This document shows positions 36,009 through 44,427 of a stretch of DNA of 64,000 nucleotides, piece by piece. The position numbers and the translations under genes are program-made. Source of the stretch: Nocardioides panzhihuensis (GTDB taxonomy: Bacteria; Actinomycetota; Actinomycetes; Propionibacteriales; Nocardioidaceae); NCBI RefSeq assembly GCF_013408335.1, contig NZ_JACBZR010000001.1, forward strand, positions 930,001 to 994,000. The letters are read 5' to 3'. The first letter of the stretch is position 1. Every line of letters starts with the position of its first letter. The notes under the pieces are model-generated. The model had not been told where the DNA came from. It made no database searches and saw nothing but the letters and a program-made list of their open reading frames with translations.

Positions 36009-36896
36009 TTACGCCTCGATCAGCCGCTCGCACTCGGCGATCAGGCACTCTCGGAGCGGAGCGGCGCGCTCGGCGAAGGCGCGCTGGGCGGCGGCGTACT
36101 CCTGCTTCCCGGCGGCCGTCTCGATCCGGATCGGGTCGAGACCGAGCTCGGCGAGGTCGTAGGGGGCGGCCCGCATATCCATCGTGCGGATGTCCCAGGC
36201 GAGCTCGAAGCAGTCGGCGACCAGGTCGGAGGAGATCAGCGGCGAGAGCCGGAAGGCGTGCTTGTAGAGGTCCATGTTGCCGTGCAGGCAGCCGGGCTGC
36301 TCGAAGGCGGCCCGGTCGTCGGATCGCGGCGAGAGGGTGTTGAGCGGCGCCGCAGGCGGGGTGAAGAAGCGGTACGCGTCGAAGTGGCTGCACGCGATCC
36401 GGTGGGTCTCCACCACTCGGTCGGTGCCGGCGGCACCCAGGCGCAGCGGCCAGTCGGCATGGCGTACCTGCTCCGGCGTCAGCCGATAGACCATCGCCCA
36501 CTCATGGAGTCCGAAGCAGCCGAAGTTGGCCTCGCGAGAGGCGGTGGCCCTCAGCAGCTTCAAAAGGGTTTCGATCAGCAGGTGCTGGGAGGAGACGTAC
36601 GCGGCAGAGACTGTGTTGGTCTCGACACGCTCGGCCGTGGCCGGCCTCGCGGCTCGACCAGCGGGGGCGTAACCCTTCAGCGACGAATACTCCGAAGAGT
36701 CCTCCAGGGAAACCCCGAAGCCCGGGTGCCAGCGCAGAAGCTGGGCGGGGCGGTAGGAGTAGTAGGTGAAGAGGAAGTCGTTGACCGGGTGCTTGACCCG
36801 GGCGCCGCGACGGGCGAGATGGGGTTCGACGTAGGGCGCCAGGCGCTCGCGATGCGACTGTGCCCGTTGGGTCCACTCCTCACGAGACAACAGCAC
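36009..36896 (-). CDS. Putative 3-methyladenine DNA glycosylase-family protein containing an in-frame repeat insertion
   Basis: 295 residues. This actinobacterial family is commonly annotated as 3-methyladenine DNA glycosylase; its activity is not established in my reading, and the sequence lacks the HhH-GPD fold. Conserved parts are YSYRPAQLLRWHPGFG, FGCFGLHEWAMVYRLTPEQVRH, and HIACSHFDAYRFFTPPAAPLNTL. Residues about 78-96 read APAGRAARPATAERVETNT and are encoded by a genome repeat unit (36611-36665). The start GTG 36896 is supported by TACGCT six bases upstream. The region with the repeat corresponds to a variable loop between the YSSLKGY and AYVSSQHLLI segments. Confidence 0.6.
   Translation of the reverse strand: MLLSREEWTQRAQSHRERLAPYVEPHLARRGARVKHPVNDFLFTYYSYRPAQLLRWHPGFGVSLEDSSEYSSLKGYAPAGRAARPATAERVETNTVSAAYVSSQHLLIETLLKLLRATASREANFGCFGLHEWAMVYRLTPEQVRHADWPLRLGAAGTDRVVETHRIACSHFDAYRFFTPPAAPLNTLSPRSDDRAAFEQPGCLHGNMDLYKHAFRLSPLISSDLVADCFELAWDIRTMDMRAAPYDLAELGLDPIRIETAAGKQEYAAAQRAFAERAAPLRECLIAECERLIEA
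36611..36665. repeat. Intragenic copy of the TGTTGGTCTCGACAC repeat, read in frame
   Basis: TGTGTTGGTCTCGACACG begins at 36612 and GGCTCGACCAGCGG ends the unit at 36664, with the variable middle CTCGGCCGTGGCCGGCC. The same unit occurs intergenically at 45694-45826 (an inverted pair) and 60659-60787 (an inverted pair), and a shortened relative lies at 36915-36960. Here it lies inside the coding sequence of the 36009-36896 gene and keeps its reading frame. Confidence 0.75.
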
Positions 36897-36992
36897 ACGT
36901 TCAGCGTAAATGGGGTCTCGACAAGCTCGACCACCGGTGGGAGGGACAGGCTCGACCACCGGCGCGCGGAGTTCTGCGGATAGGCTCGGGGT

Positions 36993-37805
36993 GTGCGTAT
37001 CGCCAGATTCACCACCAAGGGTGGCGAGCCCCAGTTCGGCGTCGTCGTGGGGGACCTCGACGGCTACGGCCAGCTCAGCGAGGACGCGACCGTGGTCGCC
37101 CTCCAGGGCGACCCGCTGTTCTCCGGGGTCAACCTCACCGACCAGGTCCACAAGTTCGACGACGTCAAGCTGCTAGCGCCGGTCATCCCGCGCAGCAAGG
37201 TGGTCGCGGTCGCCCGCAACTACGCCAAGCACGCCGCGGAGCTGGGCAACGAGGTGCCGGCCGAACCGCTCTTCTTCATCAAGCCCAACACCTCGGTGTG
37301 CGGGCCGAACGACGCGATCCAACGGCCGAGCGGCGTCGAGGACCTGCACTTCGAGGGCGAGCTCGCGATCGTGATCGGGCGGATCTGCCGCGACGTCCCG
37401 GAGGAGAAGGTGAAGGACGTCATCCATGGGATGACGGTCGCCAACGACGTGACCGCGCGTGACACCCAGCGCCGGCTGAACCACTTCTCCCAGGCCAAGG
37501 GGTACGACACCTTCTGCCCGCTCGGCCCGTGGATCGAGACCGACGTCGAGCTCGAGCAGCTGGCCGCCGGCGTACGCATCCAGACATTCCTCAACGGTGA
37601 CGTCGTCCAGGACGGGTCCACGAAGGACCTCGTCCACGGCATCCCGAAGCTGATCGCCCACATCAGCAGCGTCATGACGCTGCTGCCGGGCGATGTGATC
37701 CTCACCGGCACCCCTGAGGGTGTCGGTCCCATGGAGCCCGGCGATGAGATCGAGATCTTCGTCGAGGGGCTCGGAGCTCTGACGAACAAGGTGGCACAGC
37801 GTTGA
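36993..37805 (+). CDS. Fumarylacetoacetate hydrolase-family protein
   Basis: 270 residues. FAH C-domain: [16 protein letters not shown], then [29 protein letters not shown] (metal-ligand Glu-x-Glu), and [23 protein letters not shown]. It hydrolyses acylpyruvates or decarboxylates oxaloacetate-like substrates. GTG 36993 is six bases after TAGGCT. Its TGA overlaps the gltX start (TTGA), a pairing common in actinobacteria, so the two are co-transcribed. Confidence 0.88.
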   Translation: MRIARFTTKGGEPQFGVVVGDLDGYGQLSEDATVVALQGDPLFSGVNLTDQVHKFDDVKLLAPVIPRSKVVAVARNYAKHAAELGNEVPAEPLFFIKPNTSVCGPNDAIQRPSGVEDLHFEGELAIVIGRICRDVPEEKVKDVIHGMTVANDVTARDTQRRLNHFSQAKGYDTFCPLGPWIETDVELEQLAAGVRIQTFLNGDVVQDGSTKDLVHGIPKLIAHISSVMTLLPGDVILTGTPEGVGPMEPGDEIEIFVEGLGALTNKVAQR

Positions 37806-39343
37806 CTGACATTGGATCGACCGGCACACTCGAGCCGAAGGACTATCGGGTCCGGATGGCGCCCTCGCCGACCGGGTCGCCCCACGTCGGCCTGGTCCGG
37901 ACCGCCCTGTTCAACTGGGCCTTCGCGCGCCACCACGGCGGCACCTTCGTCTTCCGCATCGAGGACACCGACAAGGCGCGCAACACCGAGGAGTCCTACC
38001 ACGGGCTCATCGACCTGATGCGCTGGCTCAAGCTCGACTGGGACGAGGGCGTCGAGGTCGGCGGCCCCTACGGTCCCTACCGCCAGTCGGAGCGCTCGGA
38101 CATCTACGCCGACGCGCTCGCGCGGCTGCGCGCCTCCTCCCACGTCTACGAGTGCTACTGCACCGGCGAGGAGACCACCGCCCGCTACGAGGAGCGCCTG
38201 GCCGCCTACAAGGCCGCGAAGGCCGAGGGGATCAAGGGCGAGGCCCCGGCCCAGGGCTACGACAACCACTGCCGTGACCTGAGCGAGGACCAGATCAAGG
38301 CGTACGAGGCGGAGGGCCGCACCTCCGTGCCCCGTTTCCGCATGCCCGACGGCTCGATCACCTTCAACGACCTCGTCCGCGGTGAGGTGACCTTCGAGAC
38401 CAAGCACGTCCCCGACTACGCGCTCGCGCGCGCCAACGGCGACCCGCTCTACACGCTGACGGCGCCGGTCGACGACGCCACCATGAACATCACCCACGTC
38501 TTCCGTGGCGAGGACCTGCTGTCGTCGACCCCGCGGCAGATCGCCCTCTTCGACGCGTTCGTCGAGGTCGGGCTGGCCGATCGGGCGCCAGAGTTCGGCC
38601 ACCTGCCCTACGTGATGGGCCAGGGCAACAAGAAGCTCTCCAAGCGCGACCCGGAGGCGCACGCGCTGAAGTATCGCGAGGAGGGGTTCCTGCCCGAGGG
38701 GCTGCTCAACTACGTGGCGCTGCTCGGCTGGGCGATCGCGGCCGACCGCGACATCTTCACCATGGAGGAGATGGTCGAGGCCTTCGAGATCCACGACGTG
38801 GTCAAGAACCCGGCCCGCTTCGACGTCAAGAAGGCCGAGGCTATCAACGCCTCCCACATGCGGCTGCTGCCCGTCGAGGAGATCACCCACCGGGTGATCC
38901 CGTTCCTCAAGGCCGACGGTGTCCTCTCCGACCCGGTCTCGGATGCCGACGCGCAGATGCTGGAGCTGGCGATGCCGCTGGTTGCCGAGCGGATCAACAA
39001 GCTCGGCGAGGCCTCCGACATGCTGCGGTTCCTCTTCGTCCCCGAGGCCGACTTCGCGCTCGACGAGGAAGACGCCGCCAAGCTGCTCGACGAGGCAGGC
39101 GTGGGTGTCGTCCAGGCTTCGTACGACGCCCTGAACGGTCTGCCCACGTGGTCGACGGCCGAGATCCAGGACGCGCTGACCGCGGCCCTGATCGACGGTC
39201 TCGAGCTCAAGCCGCGCAAGGCGTACGGTCCGGTGCGGGTCGCGGTGACCGGAAAGCGGATCAGCCCGCCGCTGTTCGAATCCATGGAGCTGCTCGGCCG
39301 GGAGCGTACGCTGGGGCGCCTTAAGGCGGCACTCGGGAAGTAG
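37802..39343 (+). CDS. gltX: Glutamyl-tRNA synthetase
   Basis: 513 residues. Class I synthetase: [27 protein letters not shown] holds the HIGH-type motif (HVG), and [12 protein letters not shown] is the KMSKS motif. It charges tRNA-Glu. In bacteria without glutaminyl-tRNA synthetase the enzyme also mischarges tRNA-Gln, which GatCAB then amidates; the tRNA-Gln and tRNA-Glu genes next door fit that. The start is TTG 37802, overlapping the previous stop by four bases. A palindromic element follows the stop. Confidence 0.95.
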   Translation: MTDIGSTGTLEPKDYRVRMAPSPTGSPHVGLVRTALFNWAFARHHGGTFVFRIEDTDKARNTEESYHGLIDLMRWLKLDWDEGVEVGGPYGPYRQSERSDIYADALARLRASSHVYECYCTGEETTARYEERLAAYKAAKAEGIKGEAPAQGYDNHCRDLSEDQIKAYEAEGRTSVPRFRMPDGSITFNDLVRGEVTFETKHVPDYALARANGDPLYTLTAPVDDATMNITHVFRGEDLLSSTPRQIALFDAFVEVGLADRAPEFGHLPYVMGQGNKKLSKRDPEAHALKYREEGFLPEGLLNYVALLGWAIAADRDIFTMEEMVEAFEIHDVVKNPARFDVKKAEAINASHMRLLPVEEITHRVIPFLKADGVLSDPVSDADAQMLELAMPLVAERINKLGEASDMLRFLFVPEADFALDEEDAAKLLDEAGVGVVQASYDALNGLPTWSTAEIQDALTAALIDGLELKPRKAYGPVRVAVTGKRISPPLFESMELLGRERTLGRLKAALGK

Positions 39344-39352
39344 GGGTCTGAC

Positions 39353-39492
39353 GGTGAATGATGTGCACCCCCTGCGCCGCCATGGCACGCACTCGGCGGC
39401 GTTGCCCCGCCTCGACGTACCCCGGTATGCCTTCAGCGGGGCGCCTGGCCAAGCACGCACCCTGACGACGCAGAGTGCACACCTCATTCACC
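39353..39492. repeat. 140-base imperfect palindrome after gltX
   Basis: Outer arms GGTGAATGA (39353) and TCATTCACC (39484-39492) are inverted, and an inner pair GTGCAC (39363 and 39475) follows. Between them CTGCG-CG-CA-GG-CG-CT-GGC...CCCCGC on the left matches the reverse complement of the right arm, with most differences being C/T or A/G changes that still allow G-U pairs in RNA. It can fold as one long hairpin. This resembles large repetitive palindromes rather than a terminator: no T-run. Confidence 0.65.
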
Positions 39493-39514
39493 GGCAGACC
39501 CCAGGTCGGACAGG

Positions 39515-40453
39515 ATGAGCACGGTCGTGGAACCGCCCTCGGGACTGGCGTACTACCAGGTGCAGCGCAGTGGGCGCAGCGGCTGGGGGCGACCGCTGAT
39601 CGGGCTCATCCTGATCGGGCTGTGCGTCTTCTTCGTCTCGCCGGCTGTGGTGCTGGCCGGGTTCGAGGTCTTCTTCGTGCTCGCCGGTGACGACGTCTCC
39701 AACGGGATGGTCCGGGTCGCCGACGTGGAGAACGTCACGCCGGAGTCGCTCGCGTTCCTGCTGCTGTCGCTGGCCGGGGCGATCCCGGCGGCCATGCTGC
39801 TGTGCTGGGCCCTGCACGGGCTGCGGCCGGGATGGTTGGCCTCGGTGGAGCGACGGATCCGCTGGCGGTGGCTGCTGCAGTGTCTCGGGATCGCAGCGAT
39901 CACGATGGTGGTCACCGTCATCATCGCCTCCCGGCTGCCGATACCGGGGGACGACCTCGGCGCCAGCACCCTCAACCCCTACACGACCACGATGCGCGAC
40001 TTCGTGCTCGTGATCGTGCTGCTCACCCCGCTGCAGGCGGCGGGGGAGGAGTATCTCTTCCGCGGCTACATCTTCCAGACCTTCGGGTCGCTCTTCGGCG
40101 GGATGCTGGGCGCGCGTACGGTCGCGGTGACGATCACCGCGCTGCTCTTCGCCTTCGCCCACGGCTCCCAGGACCTGCCGCTCTTCCTGGACCGGTTCGC
40201 CTTCGGGATCGTCGCCGGGATCTGTGTCATCGCCACCGGAGGCATCGAGGCCGGCATCGCGATGCATGTCCTCAACAACTTCGTCAGCCTTGGGATGGCG
40301 GTCGCCTTCGGTGACATCTCGACGGTGCTCAACACCTCCGAGGCGTCGTGGTGGCGGATCCCGGTCACGCTGGTCCAGTCCGGCGTCTTCCTGGCCCTGA
40401 CCGTGTGGGCCGCCCGATCGGCGGGCCTCTCGACTACGACCAAGAGCACGTAG
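39515..40453 (+). CDS. CPBP-family intramembrane metalloprotease
   Basis: 312 residues with about eight hydrophobic spans. The CPBP/ABI motifs are present: EEYLFRGYIFQ (catalytic Glu pair), FAFAHGSQDLPLFLDRF (His), and AIAMHVLNNFVS (third motif). Members are CAAX-type or bacteriocin self-immunity proteases. Start ATG 39515 is 23 bases after the palindrome. Function unknown. Confidence 0.88.
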   Translation: MSTVVEPPSGLAYYQVQRSGRSGWGRPLIGLILIGLCVFFVSPAVVLAGFEVFFVLAGDDVSNGMVRVADVENVTPESLAFLLLSLAGAIPAAMLLCWALHGLRPGWLASVERRIRWRWLLQCLGIAAITMVVTVIIASRLPIPGDDLGASTLNPYTTTMRDFVLVIVLLTPLQAAGEEYLFRGYIFQTFGSLFGGMLGARTVAVTITALLFAFAHGSQDLPLFLDRFAFGIVAGICVIATGGIEAGIAMHVLNNFVSLGMAVAFGDISTVLNTSEASWWRIPVTLVQSGVFLALTVWAARSAGLSTTTKST

Positions 40454-40590
40454 TGCTCGCGTAGTGCGCCCCCCGATTTCGTAGCCTGGGGACGTCCCCG
40501 GTAATGTTTCCTCTCGGTTCGAGGGAGAAATTCCGAGGGCCGTATCGCTCTTGTTGAAAGCCTCTCCCGAGGCTAAGTCAACAAAATCGA

Positions 40591-40662
40591 TGGGCTATGG
40601 TGTAATTGGCAACACGACTGGTTCTGGTCCAGTTATTCTAGGTTCGAGTCCTAGTAGCCCAG
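40591..40662 (+). tRNA. tRNA-Gln (anticodon CTG)
   Basis: A 72-base cloverleaf: acceptor TGGGCTA (40591-40597) with TAGCCCA (40655-40661), anticodon arm ACTGG-TTCTGGT-CCAGT giving CTG, T-arm CTAGG-TTCGAGT-CCTAG, discriminator G. The 3' CCA is not encoded. TAATGT at 40502 is a possible -10 shared in form (GGTAATRTTTC) with the second tRNA-Glu. Confidence 0.93.
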
Positions 40663-40753
40663 CGGATCCTCTGCTGAGGATTTGGGAGAGAACGAAGCGT
40701 TTGGCTAAAGTTTCTCCCGCTGAAACGGACGAAAGTCCGCGGAAGCAGTGCAG

Positions 40754-40826
40754 GCCCCCGTCGTCTAGCGGCCTAGGACGTCGCCCTCTCACGGCGGTAA
40801 CGCCGGTTCAAATCCGGTCGGGGGTA
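40754..40826 (+). tRNA. tRNA-Glu (anticodon CTC), copy 1
   Basis: A 73-base cloverleaf: acceptor GCCCCCG (40754-40760) with CGGGGGT (40819-40825), anticodon arm TCGCC-CTCTCAC-GGCGG giving CTC, T-arm GCCGG-TTCAAAT-CCGGT, discriminator A. CCA not encoded. Probably co-transcribed with tRNA-Gln, 91 bases upstream. Confidence 0.95.
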
Positions 40827-40833
40827 CAACGCA

Positions 40834-40868
40834 CGAAGGGCCCCGAGTCACTGACTCGGGGCCCTTCG
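40834..40868 (+). terminator. Terminator after tRNA-Glu copy 1
   Basis: A 17-bp perfect stem, CGAAGGGCCCCGAGTCA with its complement, separated by one C and followed by TCATTT. The core CCCCGAGTCACTGACTCGGGG recurs after the second tRNA-Glu. Confidence 0.85.
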
Positions 40869-40975
40869 TCATTTCGGTTGCGGGTCTTCGGCAGGATCCG
40901 GTGCGGAATCGGCTGCAACGTTTCGGGCACGAGCGGTCAGGTATGGGCGACACCGCCCCACCGCAGGAGGACCCG

Positions 40976-41248
40976 ATGTACGACGACGAGCTCGACGATC
41001 TGCTGAGAGCGGCTGCACCGCGTCCCGGCCCGATGGCGGACGTGCTCGCGCATCCGGCGGACGTGCGAGTGCTGGACCTGCGTTCGGCCCTCGAACGTCT
41101 GAAGCCGATCGATCAGGAGATCCTGCGCCTCGTGCACTGGGACGGGCTCAGCCTCGTCGAGACCGCTGAGCTGCTCGGGAAGCGTGCGGGAACGGTGAGG
41201 AGTCGCTATCACCGCGCCAGGTCCTCGTTGAGGCGGCAGCTCGGCTGA
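40976..41248 (+). CDS. Orphan sigma-70 region 4-like protein
   Basis: 90 residues from ATG 40976, which has a strong AGGAGG site. The N-terminal MYDDELDDLLRAAAPRPGPM resembles the opening of small proteins often found next to ECF sigma factors. From residue 34 a sigma region 4 follows: ALERLKPIDQEILRLVHWDGLSLVETAELLGKRAGTVRSRYHRARSSLRRQL. Sigma region 2 is missing, so it cannot act as a normal sigma factor. It may be a fusion remnant, a truncated duplicate or a regulator. It lies between two identical tRNA-Glu genes. Confidence 0.7.
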   Translation: MYDDELDDLLRAAAPRPGPMADVLAHPADVRVLDLRSALERLKPIDQEILRLVHWDGLSLVETAELLGKRAGTVRSRYHRARSSLRRQLG

Positions 41249-41334
41249 GGCGACGCCGATGTGTTGGTTCGGAGAGGTGTCAGGTAATATTTCGTCCTGC
41301 CTGCGGAGCCGAAAGGTCGCCGCAGGACGTGCAA

Positions 41335-41407
41335 GCCCCCGTCGTCTAGCGGCCTAGGACGTCGCCCTCTCACGGCGGTAACGCCGGTTCAAATCCGGTC
41401 GGGGGTA
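41335..41407 (+). tRNA. tRNA-Glu (anticodon CTC), copy 2
   Basis: Base-for-base identical to copy 1 (acceptor GCCCCCG 41335-41341 with CGGGGGT 41400-41406). The duplicated block includes the following ACAACGCAC and the terminator core. A -10 TAATAT lies at 41285-41290 in the GGTAATATTTC context. Confidence 0.95.
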
Positions 41408-41415
41408 CAACGCAC

Positions 41416-41446
41416 AGAAGCCCCGAGTCACTGACTCGGGGCTTCT
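41416..41446 (+). terminator. Terminator after tRNA-Glu copy 2
   Basis: AGAAGCCCCGAGTCA (41416-41430) pairs with TGACTCGGGGCTTCT (41432-41446) across one C, followed by TGGTTCT. Confidence 0.85.
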
Positions 41447-41468
41447 TGGTTCTCCGGGGCGGCGAGTC

Positions 41469-41966
41469 TCAGAGGTCGAGCTGCATCCAGGCGACGTCGT
41501 GCCAGGCGTCGAACTTCCAGCCGATGTTCTTGTACGTCCCGACATCGGTGAACCCGAAGGACCGGTGGATGCCGATGCTGGCCTCGTTGGGGAGAGCGAT
41601 CCCGGCCAGGGCGCGGCGGTAACCGCGCTCCTTCAGGATCGGGAAGAGGGCTGCGTACAGGGCCTTGCCGGCACCCTTGCCGCGGCGCTCCTGGTCGAGG
41701 TAGATCGACACGTCACAGGCCCAGCGGTAGGCCGCGCGGGTGCGGTGCTGGGTGGCGTACGCATAGCCGACCACCTCCGGGCCGGTCTCGCACTCGGTCT
41801 CCAGGACGAGCCAGGCGTGCTCGGCCAGGGACGACTCGATGCGGCTGGCCATCTCCTCGGCCGTGGGTGGCTCGGTCTCGAAGGAGACGAGGGTGTCGGT
41901 GACGTACGGGGCGTAGATCCGGGCGCAGGCGGCGGCGTCGTCCGTGGTGGCAGGTCTGATGTTCAT
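41469..41966 (-). CDS. GNAT acetyltransferase of the phosphinothricin acetyltransferase type
   Basis: 165 residues. The PAT/Bar-like pattern: NIRPATTDDAAACARIYAPYVTDTLVSFETEPPT at the N-terminus, VSIYLDQERRGKGAGKALYAALFPIL (acetyl-CoA loop RRGKGAG), and IALPNEASIGIHRSFGFTDVGTYKNIGWKFDAWHDVAWMQL. Members acetylate phosphinothricin, methionine sulfone or related amino acids. Start ATG 41966 overlaps the hutI stop, so it is the last gene of the hut unit; a role in amino acid detoxification is inferred. Confidence 0.85.
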   Translation of the reverse strand: MNIRPATTDDAAACARIYAPYVTDTLVSFETEPPTAEEMASRIESSLAEHAWLVLETECETGPEVVGYAYATQHRTRAAYRWACDVSIYLDQERRGKGAGKALYAALFPILKERGYRRALAGIALPNEASIGIHRSFGFTDVGTYKNIGWKFDAWHDVAWMQLDL

Positions 41967-43117
41967 CGCTGCTCTCCGTCCTTCCAGACCTTGTGGGTGA
42001 GAGGCGTTCCTGGGCGGTAGGCGAGGTGCCTGGCGGTGGGTGCGTCGAGGGCGTGCAGGTCGGCGCGGCCGCCGACGGCGATGCGCCCGACCGCGTCGTC
42101 GGTCCCGTCGCGGCCGAGCGCCTTCGCGCCGCCGACGGTGGCCGCCCAGAGCGCCTCTTCGAGGGTGAGGTGCTGCTGCAGGACCGCGGTCGCGACGCAG
42201 AAGGCCATCGAGGTGGTGAAGCTCGATCCCGGGTTGCAGTTGGACGCGATCGCGACCGTGACACCGGCGTCGAGAAGGGCCCGGGCGGGCGGGAACGGCT
42301 GCCTGGTCGACAGGTCACAGGCGGGCAGGAGCGTGGCGACGGTGGCGGAGCCGGCGAGCGCTTCGACGTCGGCCGGAGCGAGATGGTTGCAGTGATCGAC
42401 GCTCGTCGCGCGCAGCTCGACGGCCAGCCGGACCCCACCGGACTCGCCGAGCTGGTTGCCGTGGACCTTCAGACCGAGGCCGGCCGCACGCCCGGCCTCG
42501 AGGACCTCACGAGACTCCTCGACGTCGAAGGCACCCTGCTCGCAGAAGACGTCGACGTAGTCGGCGTGGGGCGCGACGGCCGTCAGCATCGGGCCGGTCA
42601 CGAGGTCGAGGTAGTCACGGCGGTCGGTCCCCGCGGGGACCACGTGAGCGCCGAGGTAGGTGACCACCTCGGCGTGCTCGGCGCTGATCCGGGCCAGACG
42701 CTGCTCGGTCTCGACGTCGAGGCCGTAGCCGGTCTTGGCCTCGATCGTCGTGGTGCCGCCGCGGAAGGCCTCGGCCCGCAGCGACCCCGCGCGGACCCGG
42801 AGCTCGTCGTCGCCGGCGGCTCGAGTGGCCTCGACCGTACGCATGATCCCGCCGGCCTCGTAGGGCCGGCCCGCCATCCGATCGATGAACTCCTCGGCGC
42901 GATCGCCCATCGAGACCAGGTGGGTGTGGGAGTCGACCCAGCCCGGGAGCACCGCGCGCCCGCCGAGGTCTTCTCGCGCGTCGGCCGCGGGCGCCTGGGC
43001 GGCGGGGCCGATCCAGGCGATGCGGCCGCTCTCGATCACCAGCGCCGCGTCGTGGACGGTGCCGTGCTCGTCGGTGTGAGTGGTCAGCTCGCCGATGTCG
43101 GTCAGCAGCAGGCTCAT
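41963..43117 (-). CDS. hutI: Imidazolonepropionase
   Basis: 384 residues. Opens the imidazolone ring to N-formimino-glutamate, third step of histidine degradation. Amidohydrolase marks: the Zn/Fe-binding GWVDSHTHLVSMGDRAEEF, AKTGYGLDVETEQRL, LGAHVVPAGT, VHGNQLGESGGVRLAVEL, and CNPGSSFTTSMAFC. Start ATG 43117 overlaps the hutF stop (ATGA) and its own stop overlaps the acetyltransferase start. Tightly coupled operon. Confidence 0.95.
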   Translation of the reverse strand: MSLLLTDIGELTTHTDEHGTVHDAALVIESGRIAWIGPAAQAPAADAREDLGGRAVLPGWVDSHTHLVSMGDRAEEFIDRMAGRPYEAGGIMRTVEATRAAGDDELRVRAGSLRAEAFRGGTTTIEAKTGYGLDVETEQRLARISAEHAEVVTYLGAHVVPAGTDRRDYLDLVTGPMLTAVAPHADYVDVFCEQGAFDVEESREVLEAGRAAGLGLKVHGNQLGESGGVRLAVELRATSVDHCNHLAPADVEALAGSATVATLLPACDLSTRQPFPPARALLDAGVTVAIASNCNPGSSFTTSMAFCVATAVLQQHLTLEEALWAATVGGAKALGRDGTDDAVGRIAVGGRADLHALDAPTARHLAYRPGTPLTHKVWKDGEQR

Positions 43118-44427
43118 GGGAGCTCCTTCAGCGCTTCGGTCAACAGGGTGGCTGGGTCGCGGCCGTCGGCCAGGCGGCCGTCCTCGGCCACCGCTCGGCC
43201 GCCGACCAGGACCTTGGTGACGTCGGTGGCGGTCGCCACCAGGGCGACCTGGTCGAGGCAGGCGCCGGTGGTGCGTACGGAATCGGGTTGGAGCTCCACC
43301 AGATCGGCGCGGGCTCCGACCCGGAGGCCGCCGGGGAGGCCGCCGGCGGCGTAGCCGGCGCTCGTTCGGGCGGACTCGAGGTCGGTGGGGGAGAAGCGGC
43401 CGCGCCGACGGCTGCGGAGGCGCTCGCCCGCCTCGAGCCCGCGCACCTCGAGCCAGGGGTCGATGACGGCGTTCTGGTCTGATCCGAGGGCGATCCGCAC
43501 CCCGGCGTCGGCAAGCTCGCGGGCCGGGCCGATGCCGTCGCCGAGGTCGGCCTCGGTGGTCGGGCACATCACCACTCCCGCGCCGCTGTCCGCGATGAGG
43601 GCGATGTCGTCGTCGGTCAGGTGGGTGGCGTGGACGAGCCAGGTGCGTGGCGTGAGCGCGCCGGCGTCGGCGAGCACCCGGATGGGGGTGCGTCCGTACG
43701 CCGCGAGCGACTGCTCGTTCTCCGCCGGCTGCTCGGATACGTGGACGTGGAGCGGCGCCTCGGTAGGAAGCCGTTCGGCGACGAGCGCGATGTCCTCGGG
43801 GGAGACGGCCCGCACGGAGTGGATGGCCGCCCCGACGACGGTGCCTTCGTTGGACTCGTGGGTCTCGTGGAGGCGCTGCCAACGGTCGAGCCAAGCCGTG
43901 GCGGTGCCGTCCCCGAAGCGGCTCTGCTCGGGGAGGAGGGGCTCGCCGGGGGCGCTGGTCAGATAGAGGGTGTCGAGCAGCGTCAGCCGGATGCCGACGC
44001 CGGCGGCAGCCCTGGCGAGGGCGAGGCCGAACGCGTTGGGGTCCTCGTACGGTGCCCCGTCGGGGCGGTGGTGGACGTAGTGGAACTCCGCGACCGACGT
44101 CCAGCCGGTCACCAGCATCTCTGCGAAGACGGCCTCGGCCAGGCGCTCGTAGGAGTCGGGAGTGAGGCGGTCGGCCACGGCGTACATCTGCTGGCGCCAG
44201 CGCCAGAAGTCGCCTCCCTGGTCGTGCGTACGGCCGCGCAGTGCGCGGTGGAACGCGTGGGAGTGGGCGTTGCCGGAGCCGGCGAGCACGGTGCCGAGGC
44301 GAAGGTCGGCGGACTCCGGGCTCTCGCCCGAGGTGATCGCGGTGATCCGGCCGTCCGCGACCTCGATCACGACGTCCGTGAGCTCGCGGCCGGCGACCAG
44401 CGCCCGCTCGGCATGGATCCGGGTCAT
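43114..44427 (-). CDS. hutF: Formimidoylglutamate deiminase
   Basis: 437 residues. It removes the imino nitrogen of N-formimino-glutamate as ammonia, giving N-formylglutamate. Amidohydrolase signature: SGNAHSHAFHRALRGRTHDQGGDFWRWRQQMYA with the HxH metal site near residue 55, HVSEQPAENEQ, LVHATHLTDDD, and GSDQNAVIDPW. The 437-residue length agrees with HutF. Start ATG 44427 overlaps the next gene upstream (M20 hydrolase stop 44424). Confidence 0.93.
   Translation of the reverse strand: MTRIHAERALVAGRELTDVVIEVADGRITAITSGESPESADLRLGTVLAGSGNAHSHAFHRALRGRTHDQGGDFWRWRQQMYAVADRLTPDSYERLAEAVFAEMLVTGWTSVAEFHYVHHRPDGAPYEDPNAFGLALARAAAGVGIRLTLLDTLYLTSAPGEPLLPEQSRFGDGTATAWLDRWQRLHETHESNEGTVVGAAIHSVRAVSPEDIALVAERLPTEAPLHVHVSEQPAENEQSLAAYGRTPIRVLADAGALTPRTWLVHATHLTDDDIALIADSGAGVVMCPTTEADLGDGIGPARELADAGVRIALGSDQNAVIDPWLEVRGLEAGERLRSRRRGRFSPTDLESARTSAGYAAGGLPGGLRVGARADLVELQPDSVRTTGACLDQVALVATATDVTKVLVGGRAVAEDGRLADGRDPATLLTEALKELP

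Noticed and set aside
40976..41248. Full ECF sigma factor
   Set aside because: Region 2 is absent and the upstream sequence encodes tRNA-Glu, so no complete sigma gene can exist here.
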